From: Modestobacter marinus | GTDB taxonomy: Bacteria; Actinomycetota; Actinomycetes; Mycobacteriales; Geodermatophilaceae | DNA: 64,000 nt | Direction: 5' to 3' | Assembly (NCBI RefSeq): GCF_019799945.1 | Contig: NZ_JABGCH010000001.1 | Span: forward strand, 353,386-417,385 | Shown: piece by piece, positions 35,465-42,228 of the stretch | Position numbering within the stretch: position 1 is the first letter of the stretch | Layout: the number at the start of each line of letters is the position of its first letter | The notes under the pieces: generated by a model | Told to the model about the DNA's origin: nothing | Seen by the model: the letters and a program-made list of their open reading frames with translations, nothing else | Databases searched by the model: none | Translations under genes and position numbers: made by a program

Positions 35465-36879
35465 AGAAGGACCCCGCTGCCCCCCGGGAAGGACCCCGTC
35501 CCCCTCACCCCTCGCAAGCTCGGGGCGAGCCTCCGGACGGGGCCGTTGGAGCTCGGCGCGGGCCCCTGCAGCGGGGCCGCTCGCGCGGGCGGGGCTGGGC
35601 GCTGGACACCACGCCGCTGCGGAACCGCGCCTACCGCCGCATCTTCGGTGGGGTCGCGGTCACCATGCTCGGCCAGCAGATGACGCTGGTCGCCGTCCCG
35701 TACCAGGTGTACGAGATCACCGGCTCCTCGCTGATGGTCGGCGTGACCTCGGTGCTCGCGCTGGTGCCGCTGATCGTCTTCGGCCTGCTCGGTGGGGCGA
35801 TCGCCGACGCGATGGACCGCCGCCGGCTGCTGCTGATCACCTCGATGGGCGCCGCGGTGACCAGCGGGCTGCTCGCCGTGCAGGCGCTGCTGCCGGGGAA
35901 GGGCCACCTCTGGGTGCTGTGGCTGCTCACCGCGGCGGTGTCGGGCTTCGCCGCGGTCAACCAGCCGACCCGCAGCGCGGTGATCCCGGCGATCGTCGGC
36001 CAGGACGGCGTCCCGGCCGCGAACGCCCTGGCGATGACCGTCCGGCAGGCGGGGGTGATCGTCGGCCCGCTGCTGGCCGGCCTGCTCATCGCGCTCGGCG
36101 ACGTGGCGGTGACCTACCTCGTCGACGCGCTGGGCTTCGCCGCCGCGGTGCTGCTGCTGCGCGGCCTGCCGCCGCTGCCGCCCGGTGGGACGGCCGGCCG
36201 GCTGAGCCTGACCGGCGCGGTGCGCGGGGTGGGGGAGGGCTTCTCGTTCCTGCGCACCCAGCCGGTGCTGCTGATGACCTTCGTCGTCGACGTGATCGCC
36301 ATGCTGTTCGCCTGGCCGCAGGCGGTGTTCCCGGAGCTGGCCGGGACGACGTTCGCCGGGGACGCCAACGCGCTGGGCTGGCTGTTCGCCGGCGTCTCGA
36401 TCGGCTCGCTGCTCATGGGGCTGACCTCGGGGTGGGTGAGCCGGGTCGACCGGCAGGGCGCCGTGGTCCTCGGCGCGATCGTCGTCTGGGGGCTGGCGAT
36501 CGTCGGCTTCGGTCTCGCCCCGACGCTCTGGCTCGCGGTGGCCTGCCTCGCGCTGGCCGGCGCCGGGGACATGGTGAGCGCGGTGCTGCGGTCCTCGATG
36601 CTGCAGACCGCGGCGCCCGAGGAGATGCGCGGGCGGATGCAGGGCGTCTTCCTCGTCGTGGTGGCCGGCGGCCCGCGGCTGGGCGACCTGCGCGCCGGCG
36701 TCATGGCCAGCAGCCTGGGCGTGACGACGGCGATGGTGTCCGGCGGTGTGGTGATCGTGGTGGCGATGGCGGTCGTGGCGCTCGCCGTCCCCTCCTTCTT
36801 CGCCTTCCGCGCCTCCCGGTCGGCGGAGCTGGCCGAGGCCGGCCGGGCCCGGCTGGCGCAGGAGTCCGCCACCGACTGA
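35461..36879 (+). CDS. EntS-like MFS transporter (start uncertain)
   Basis: A major facilitator with 12 segments from NRAYRRIFGGVAVTMLGQQM to AVVALAVPSFFAFRA; GGAIADAMDRRRLLLI is the loop 2-3 motif, and NQPTRSAVIPAIV and GPRLGDLRAG fit the EntS (enterobactin exporter) subfamily. The only common start codon upstream of segment 1 is GTG 35461, which overlaps the pdxH stop (GTGA). It would add ~47 residues read through a nested hairpin repeat (35469-35578). A rare CTG at 35602 (LDTTPLRNRAYRR) would give a normal N-terminus of 425 residues. Confidence 0.75.
   Translation: MKKDPAAPREGPRPPHPSQARGEPPDGAVGARRGPLQRGRSRGRGWALDTTPLRNRAYRRIFGGVAVTMLGQQMTLVAVPYQVYEITGSSLMVGVTSVLALVPLIVFGLLGGAIADAMDRRRLLLITSMGAAVTSGLLAVQALLPGKGHLWVLWLLTAAVSGFAAVNQPTRSAVIPAIVGQDGVPAANALAMTVRQAGVIVGPLLAGLLIALGDVAVTYLVDALGFAAAVLLLRGLPPLPPGGTAGRLSLTGAVRGVGEGFSFLRTQPVLLMTFVVDVIAMLFAWPQAVFPELAGTTFAGDANALGWLFAGVSIGSLLMGLTSGWVSRVDRQGAVVLGAIVVWGLAIVGFGLAPTLWLAVACLALAGAGDMVSAVLRSSMLQTAAPEEMRGRMQGVFLVVVAGGPRLGDLRAGVMASSLGVTTAMVSGGVVIVVAMAVVALAVPSFFAFRASRSAELAEAGRARLAQESATD
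35469..35578. repeat. nested double hairpin repeat inside the 5' end of the MFS frame
   Basis: Outer arms CCCCGCTGC (35472-35480) and GCAGCGGGG (35568-35576) enclose an inner hairpin GGACCCCGTCC (35491-35501) / GGACGGGGCC (35535-35544), whose centre has the CTCGC..GCGAG stem of the intergenic repeat family. It would terminate pdxH transcription. Its place inside an open frame is odd. Confidence 0.65.
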
Positions 36880-36925
36880 ACGACGGTTGCCGCTTGCACC
36901 GCCGATGCGCGGGTAGCCGGGGTGC

Positions 36926-38107
36926 ATGGCGCTGCCCCGGATCCTCGTCCTCGTCCTCGCCGGTGGTCAGGGCGGTCGCCTCGAGCTGCTGACCGAGACC
37001 CGGGCGAAACCCGCCGTCCCGTTCGCCGGGGTCTACCGGCTGATCGACTTCCCGCTGTCCAACTGCCAGCACTCCGGCATCGCCGACGTCTGGGTGTCGG
37101 TGCAGTACCAGCCGACGTCGCTGTCCGAGCACCTCGCCAACGGCCGGCCCTGGGACCTCGACCGCACCACCGGCGGGCTGATGATGCTGCCGCCCTTCCA
37201 GGCCACCAGCGAGCGGGCCGGCTTCACCGAGGGCACCGCGGACGGGCTGTGGCGGCAGGCCGAGCTGATCCGCGGCCACGCCCCTGCCGCGCTGGTGGTG
37301 GTCAGCGCCGACGCGGTCTACAAGCTGGACTACCGGGCGGTCGTCGACGCGCACCTCGGCTCCGGAGCCGAGGTCACCATGGTCACCACCGAGGTCGCCG
37401 CCGACGACGCCGCCCGCTACGGGATCGTGCAGGTGGACGGCGACCGGGTGACCGACTACGCCTACAAGCCCGACGAGCCGGCCACCACCACGGCGACCAA
37501 CGAGGTCCTCGTCTTCTCACCGACGCCCACCCTGGACCGGCTCGAGGCGCTCAGTCGCGAGGTGGGGGAGGACGGGCTGCAGGACCTCGGGCACCACCTG
37601 CTGCCGGCGCAGACGGCGGAGGGACTGGCCCGGGCGTACCCGCTGGAGGGCTACTGGCGCGATGTCGGCACGGTGCCGGCGTACTGGCAGGCGCACCGCG
37701 ACTTCCTGTCCGCGGACCCGCCGATCGACCTCGACGAGCGGTCCTGGCCGGTCCACACCCGCGGCGGCCGGCACAGCGCGGCCCGGGTGCTCGACGGGGC
37801 GATCGTCGACGGCAGCCTCATCTCCGGCGGCACCCGGGTCGCCGGGCAGGTCAGCGGCTCGGTGCTCTCGCCCGGGGTGGTGGTGGAGCAGGGGGCGACC
37901 GTCGTCGACTCGGTGCTGCTGCCCGGTGTCCGGGTGCGCGCGGGAGCCACCGTCACCCGCGCCGTGCTGGACGACGGCGTGGAAGTCGGGAAGGGCGCCA
38001 CCGTGGGCGGGGACGGCGACATCGCCCTGGTCGGCCGGCGGGCGCAGGTGGCGGAGGGCACCGAGCTCGCCCCCGGCGGCCGGCTGCCGGAGCCCGAGCG
38101 CGACTGA
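36926..38107 (+). CDS. glgC: glucose-1-phosphate adenylyltransferase-type nucleotidyltransferase
   Basis: A 393-residue sugar-phosphate nucleotidyltransferase. The N-terminal nucleotide-binding loop is LAGGQGGRLELLTETRAKPAVPFAGVYRLIDFPLSNC; the canonical GGxGxRL loop is slightly altered (GQGGRLELL). ADAVYKLDY holds the metal-binding Asp. A C-terminal left-handed beta-helix follows (DGAIVDGSLISGG...VSGSVLSPGVVVEQGATV). This fits GlgC, which makes ADP-glucose for glycogen. No other glycogen genes are adjacent, so ADP-glucose specificity is not certain. Confidence 0.82.
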   Translation: MALPRILVLVLAGGQGGRLELLTETRAKPAVPFAGVYRLIDFPLSNCQHSGIADVWVSVQYQPTSLSEHLANGRPWDLDRTTGGLMMLPPFQATSERAGFTEGTADGLWRQAELIRGHAPAALVVVSADAVYKLDYRAVVDAHLGSGAEVTMVTTEVAADDAARYGIVQVDGDRVTDYAYKPDEPATTTATNEVLVFSPTPTLDRLEALSREVGEDGLQDLGHHLLPAQTAEGLARAYPLEGYWRDVGTVPAYWQAHRDFLSADPPIDLDERSWPVHTRGGRHSAARVLDGAIVDGSLISGGTRVAGQVSGSVLSPGVVVEQGATVVDSVLLPGVRVRAGATVTRAVLDDGVEVGKGATVGGDGDIALVGRRAQVAEGTELAPGGRLPEPERD

Positions 38108-38113
38108 CCCCGC

Positions 38114-38149
38114 CCCCTGGGGCAGAAGTGGCCACTTCTGCCCCAGGGG
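38114..38149. terminator. 36-base perfect palindrome, bidirectional terminator
   Basis: The left arm CCCCTGGGGCAGAAGTGG (38114-38131) is followed directly by its exact complement (38132-38149), giving an 18-bp perfect stem. It lies between the convergent glgC and udgX stops (seven bases after one, three before the other). Confidence 0.85.
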
Positions 38150-38152
38150 ACG

Positions 38153-38836
38153 TCAGGCGAGGGCGCGGGCGACCACCTCGAGGTCGGCGACGAGGGCGTC
38201 GTAGGCGGCCTGGCGTCCCTCGTCGGGCGTGCGGAGGACGGCGGAGGGGTGCGTCGTCGCGAGGACCCAGGTCTGGTGCGGCGCGTCCTCGTCCTGGTCG
38301 GCCTCGGGCAGCCCGGCCTCGGCGGCGCGGACCCCCGGCGGGGTCCAGGGCAGCAACTGCCCGTGCTCGCGGGTGATCCGGAACGACGGTGAGATGAGCG
38401 CCTTGGCCGCCACCGCGCCCAGGCAGACGACCACCTCCGGCTGCAGGACGGCGAACTCCGCCTCCAGCCACGGCCGGCAGGCTCGCAGGTGCTCCGGTCC
38501 CGGGGACTGGTGGATCCGCCGTTTGGGCGTGGGCGTGAACCGGAAGTGCTTCACCGCGTTGGTGACGTAGGCGTCCCGCCGGTCGATGTGGGCGTCGGCC
38601 AGCGCCCGGTCCAGCAGGCGCCCGGCCGGGCCGACGAACGGCTCGCCCTTGCGGTCCTCCTGGTCGCCGGGCTGCTCGCCGACGAAGACGACGCGGGCGG
38701 TCTCGGGCCCCTCGCCGAAGACGGTCTGGGTGGCCGGTTCCCACAGCTCGCACGCCCGGCACCCGGCGGCGGCCTCGCGCAGCCCGGCCAGGCCCACCCC
38801 GACCGGCGGCTGGGCCGGCTGGTTCTCGCTGGTCAT
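38153..38836 (-). CDS. udgX: UdgX-type uracil-DNA glycosylase
   Basis: A 227-residue family-4-related iron-sulfur uracil glycosylase. Motif A GEQPG is at residues 53-57, the UdgX-specific KRRIH loop at 105-109 with His109, and HPSAVLR serves as the second catalytic motif. Cysteines C26 and C29 (CRAC) with C120 and C138 would hold the 4Fe-4S cluster. The KRRIH histidine is, from the mycobacterial enzyme, the residue that covalently traps uracil-containing DNA. ATG 38836 is the start; the longer upstream frame lacks family features. Confidence 0.93.
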   Translation of the reverse strand: MTSENQPAQPPVGVGLAGLREAAAGCRACELWEPATQTVFGEGPETARVVFVGEQPGDQEDRKGEPFVGPAGRLLDRALADAHIDRRDAYVTNAVKHFRFTPTPKRRIHQSPGPEHLRACRPWLEAEFAVLQPEVVVCLGAVAAKALISPSFRITREHGQLLPWTPPGVRAAEAGLPEADQDEDAPHQTWVLATTHPSAVLRTPDEGRQAAYDALVADLEVVARALA

Positions 38837-38960
38837 GCCGTGATCCCATCGGATCGGCGGCCGGTCCGCAGCCGGGACGTCATTCCGTCGGGTTCGATGG
38901 GCAGCGGGTGACGACACGCGCACCCAAGTCTCTTGACGAGATGGAAAGTCATAAGCCACT

Positions 38961-38977
38961 CTTTCCGCAACGGAAAG
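38961..38977. promoter_or_regulatory. inverted repeat upstream of the ABC pair, possible operator
   Basis: CTTTCCG, CAA, CGGAAAG: perfect seven-base arms with a three-base spacer, 26 bases before GTG 39003. A further GGAAAGT copy lies at 38943-38949, and a TTGACG -35-like hexamer at 38933-38938. The A/T-rich patch differs from its surroundings, as expected of a promoter region. Confidence 0.5.
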
Positions 38978-39002
38978 TGAACCACGACCCGGCGGAGGGG
39001 CA

Positions 39003-39911
39003 GTGCTCGAGTTCGACGGTCTGCACAAGGCCTACGGAGACAACCAGGTGCTCAAGGGGGTCAGCTTCACCGTCGCGCCCGGGCAGATGTTCGGCTTCTG
39101 CGGGTCCAACGGTGCGGGCAAGACCACCACCATGCGCATCGCGATGGGCCTGGCCCGTCCCGATGCCGGCGAGGTGCGCTGGCAGGGCCGGCCGGTCGAC
39201 GACGACGTCCGCCGCCGGATCGGCTACATGCCGGAGGAGCGCGGCCTCTACCCGAAGATGAAGGTCGGCGAGCAGCTGGCCTACTTCGCCCGCCTGCACG
39301 GGATGGGCGGCGCGGCCGCCACCCGGGCCGCCGCCACCTGGGCCGAGCGCCTCGGTCTCGGCGAGCGTCGCAACGACGCGGTGGAGAGGCTGTCCTTGGG
39401 CAACCAGCAGCGCGTCCAGCTGGCCGCCGCACTGGTCAGCGAGCCCGACGTCCTGATCCTCGACGAGCCGTTCTCCGGCCTCGACCCGGTCGGGGTCGAC
39501 TCGCTGGCCGCGGCGCTGCTCGAGCAGTGCCGCCGCGGCGTCCCGGTCGTCTTCTCCAGCCACCAGCTGGACCTGGTGGAGCGGCTGTGCGACGCGGTCG
39601 GGATCCTCGCCCGCGGCTCAATCGTGGCCAGCGGCACGGTGACCGAGCTGCGGTCCTCGGCCGCCGGCCGGCAGCTGCGGGTCGTCGTCCCCGACGCCTC
39701 CGACGGTTGGGCGGACCTGCTGCCCGGCGTCCGGGTGGTCTCCTACCAGCGGGGCGACACCGTGTTGGAGCTCGGCTTCGGCGCCGACGACCAGCAGGTG
39801 CTCGCCGCCGCGCTGGCCACCGGCCGGGTCACCCACTTCGCCTGGCGGGAACCGACCCTCGTCGAGCTGTTCCGCGACGCCGTCTCGACCCCGTCGGCGG
39901 TGGCGGCATGA
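39003..39911 (+). CDS. ABC transporter ATP-binding protein (NatA-like, DUF4162)
   Basis: A 302-residue ATPase from GTG 39003. Walker A GSNGAGKTT (about residues 34-42), YMPEERGLYPKM Q-loop region, unusual signature LSLGNQQRVQLAAAL, Walker B VLILDEPFSGLDP, H-loop SSHQ. A C-terminal DUF4162-type tail (RQLRVVVPDASDGWADLLPGV...) is typical of NatA/YhaQ-like exporters. The permease start overlaps its stop (ATGA). Export of a peptide, lipid or sodium ion is possible; substrate unknown. Confidence 0.88.
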   Translation: MLEFDGLHKAYGDNQVLKGVSFTVAPGQMFGFCGSNGAGKTTTMRIAMGLARPDAGEVRWQGRPVDDDVRRRIGYMPEERGLYPKMKVGEQLAYFARLHGMGGAAATRAAATWAERLGLGERRNDAVERLSLGNQQRVQLAAALVSEPDVLILDEPFSGLDPVGVDSLAAALLEQCRRGVPVVFSSHQLDLVERLCDAVGILARGSIVASGTVTELRSSAAGRQLRVVVPDASDGWADLLPGVRVVSYQRGDTVLELGFGADDQQVLAAALATGRVTHFAWREPTLVELFRDAVSTPSAVAA

Positions 39912-41149
39912 CCACGATCCAGACCCCGCAGAGCACGGCCACGACGGAGGACGCGGTGCGGACGGCGGAGACGACCAGGCCCCCTTCGTCGGGCGCCCTG
40001 GTGCGCCTGGTGGCCGGGCGGGAGATCTCCACGCGGGTCCGGGACAAGGGCTTCCTGATCGGCTCTGCCGTCCTCGTCGTGCTGATCCTGGGCATGCTCG
40101 TGTTCCAGGTCACCATGAACAGCGGCGGCGACGAGACCGACATCGCCGTCGTCGGCGGCGACGCCGCCGTCGAGCAGGCGCTGATCGCGCAGGGCGAGGC
40201 GTTCGGCACCGACGTCACCGTGGTGCCCTTCGACGACGAGGCCGCCGCGCGGGCCGCCGTGGAGGACGAGGACGTCGACGGCGCCCTCATCGACCCCTCC
40301 GGTGCGCAGCCCCAGCTGCTGCTGGAGACCGAGGCGGCGGGCGCGCAGTCGCTCGTGCAGGGGGCGCTGACCTCGCTGTCGACCGCGCAGCAGCTCAGTG
40401 ACGCCGGGGTGCAGCTGCAGCCCGGACCGCAGGTGCAGCTGGTGACGCTCGACCCGGACCCCGAGGACCGGGTGCAGGCCACCGTCGTCGCGGTGGTCGG
40501 CGTCATCGTCCTCTACAGCCTGATCATCCTGTTCGGTCAGTTCGTGGCGCAGGGCGTGGTCGAGGAGAAGTCCAGCCGGGTCGTCGAGCTGCTGCTGTCC
40601 ACCATGCGGCCCTGGCACCTGCTCGCCGGCAAGGTGATCGGGCTGGGCCTGCTCGGGCTGGCGCAGATCCTCGCGATCGCGGTGATCGGCGTGGTCGGCG
40701 CGCTGGCGTTCGACGTGGTCGAGCTGCCCGGTGACGTCATCGGCCCGGTGGTCACCGTCATCGCCTGGTTCGTCCTCGGCTACGCCTTCTACGCGTCGGT
40801 GTTCGCCGCGGCGGCGTCGCTGGTCAGCCGGCAGGAGGACCTGGGCAGCGTGATCACCCCGGCGTCCATGCTGCTGGTGGTCGGGTTCCTCATCGGCATC
40901 CAGGCCGCGCTGAGCCCGGGCGGGACGCTGGCCCGGGTCACCTCGCTCATCCCCGGCGTCTCGCCGATGGTGATGCCCGTGCGGCAGGCCGCCGGGGAGG
41001 CCGCCTGGTGGGAGGTCGGCGTGGCGCTGGTGCTGATGCTGCTGGCGATCGCCGTGGTCATCCGGATCGGCGGCCGGGTCTACTCCGGGGCGCTGCTGCG
41101 CACCGGTGGCAAGGTCTCCTACCGCGAGGCACTGCGCGCCGAGCGCTAG
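39908..41149 (+). CDS. ABC-2 type permease (NatB/YhaP-like)
   Basis: A 413-residue membrane protein. Segment 1 is at about residues 50-70, followed by a ~150-residue extracytoplasmic domain (DIAVVGGDAAVEQALIAQGEAF...), then five or six segments. The ABC-2 hallmark VVEEKSSRVVELLLSTMRPWHLLAGKVIGLG is present. It starts at ATG 39908, overlapping the ATPase stop. It forms a two-gene exporter with no regulator alongside. It ends in a hairpin of the local repeat family. Confidence 0.88.
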   Translation: MTTIQTPQSTATTEDAVRTAETTRPPSSGALVRLVAGREISTRVRDKGFLIGSAVLVVLILGMLVFQVTMNSGGDETDIAVVGGDAAVEQALIAQGEAFGTDVTVVPFDDEAAARAAVEDEDVDGALIDPSGAQPQLLLETEAAGAQSLVQGALTSLSTAQQLSDAGVQLQPGPQVQLVTLDPDPEDRVQATVVAVVGVIVLYSLIILFGQFVAQGVVEEKSSRVVELLLSTMRPWHLLAGKVIGLGLLGLAQILAIAVIGVVGALAFDVVELPGDVIGPVVTVIAWFVLGYAFYASVFAAAASLVSRQEDLGSVITPASMLLVVGFLIGIQAALSPGGTLARVTSLIPGVSPMVMPVRQAAGEAAWWEVGVALVLMLLAIAVVIRIGGRVYSGALLRTGGKVSYREALRAER

Positions 41150-41152
41150 GAG

Positions 41153-41205
41153 GGCCCCGTCCTCCTCACCCCTCGCAGGCTCGGGGCGAGCCTCGGGACG
41201 GGGCC
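41153..41205 (+). terminator. hairpin terminator after the ABC permease (repeat family)
   Basis: GGCCCCGTCC (41153-41162) pairs perfectly with GGACGGGGCC (41196-41205); an inner CTCGC (41172-41176) / GCGAG (41186-41190) stem gives a cruciform-like fold. Best-preserved copy of the family in the window. Confidence 0.8.
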
Positions 41206-41206
41206 A

Positions 41207-41246
41207 GGGACCCCCGGGACCGGCGTCAGCCGGCCCCGGGGGTCCC
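41207..41246 (-). terminator. hairpin overlapping the SMP-30 stop codon
   Basis: An 18-base arm at 41207-41224 pairs with 41229-41246 with one mismatch and a four-base loop. The stop codon of the SMP-30 gene (41226-41228) lies in the loop, so the gene's last codons form half of its own terminator. Confidence 0.75.
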
Positions 41247-42173
41247 GAGCGTCCGGACCTGGTGGACGTCGGTGACCGGGCCGCGGTAGGGGAACGCCAC
41301 CGGCCCCGCCACCCCCGGCCGCGCGGTGAACAGCCGGCCGGCGTCGGGCTGCGCCCCCCGCGCCGCGTCGTCCAGCCCCTGCCGGGAGGTGGAGACGACG
41401 AGCACGTCCCGGCCCGGGCCGGCGAAGCAGCAGCTGCTCGTGTTCTCCGCCGGGACGTCGACCACCGCGAGCAGCTCGCCGTCCGGCGACCAGCGGCGCA
41501 CCGCGCCTCCGCCCCACATCGCGGTCCAGACGCAGCCCTCGTCGTCGACGGTGAGCCCGTCCGGCACGCCGTCCGAGCCGTCGACCCGCAGGAACTCCTG
41601 GCGCGGCCCGAACTCCCCGGTCGCCAGGTCGTAGTCGAACGCCCACACCACCGCGTCGCCGGAGTCGGACAGGTAGACCGTGCGGTCGTCGGGTGACCAG
41701 TCCAGGCCGTTGGAGACGGTGAGCCCGTCGAGCACGGTGCCGACCGTCCCGTCGGTGTCCAACCGGTAGAGGGCGCCGGCGCCGGGCCGCTCGTCGAAGG
41801 CCATCGTCCCGGCGTAGAACCGGCCGGCCCGGTCGCAGGCGCCGTCGTTCATCCGGGTGCCCCCGGTCTCGGCCGAGCCACCCTCCCCGGCCAGTTCCAC
41901 CAGCACGCGCGCCTCGCCGTCGGCGGTGAGGTGCGTGAAGCCGGCGCCGGCACCGAGCAGCCAGCCGCCCGCGGCGGCCGTGACCACGACGCCCACCGTG
42001 TCCCCGCCCCGGTGCGCGGCCCGCTCGGTCACGGCGCCGTCCGCCGACACGCTGCCGCGCCGAACCAGGCCCGCGGTGATGTCCACCCAGAGGAGCTCGG
42101 CGCCGTCCCAGACCGGCCCCTCGCCGTGCTCGGCCGGGGCGGGGTCGGCGGCGGTCGCCTGGAGTCTCAGCAC
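41226..42173 (-). CDS. SMP-30/gluconolactonase-family lactonase
   Basis: A 315-residue six-bladed beta-propeller hydrolase. Metal ligands of the family are visible: the Glu in AEHGEGPVW, the Asn in [19 protein letters not shown], and Asn/Asp in [18 protein letters not shown]. The conserved [26 protein letters not shown] follows. It opens sugar lactones or related esters; the substrate is unknown. GTG 42173 has a GAATAT -10 at 42180-42185, so it is probably leaderless and diverges from ppc. Confidence 0.9.
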   Translation of the reverse strand: MLRLQATAADPAPAEHGEGPVWDGAELLWVDITAGLVRRGSVSADGAVTERAAHRGGDTVGVVVTAAAGGWLLGAGAGFTHLTADGEARVLVELAGEGGSAETGGTRMNDGACDRAGRFYAGTMAFDERPGAGALYRLDTDGTVGTVLDGLTVSNGLDWSPDDRTVYLSDSGDAVVWAFDYDLATGEFGPRQEFLRVDGSDGVPDGLTVDDEGCVWTAMWGGGAVRRWSPDGELLAVVDVPAENTSSCCFAGPGRDVLVVSTSRQGLDDAARGAQPDAGRLFTARPGVAGPVAFPYRGPVTDVHQVRTLGTPGAG

Positions 42174-42228
42174 GGGGTCATATTCCCCTCGACACCCGGC
42201 CGTCACACCCCCGCCGGATACTCCCTTC
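42174..42228. promoter_or_regulatory. compact divergent leaderless promoters for the lactonase and ppc genes
   Basis: The 55-base gap carries GAATAT on the minus strand (42185-42180), six bases before GTG 42173, and GATACT on the plus strand (42217-42222), six bases before GTG 42229. Neither gene has a ribosome-binding site. Confidence 0.6.
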
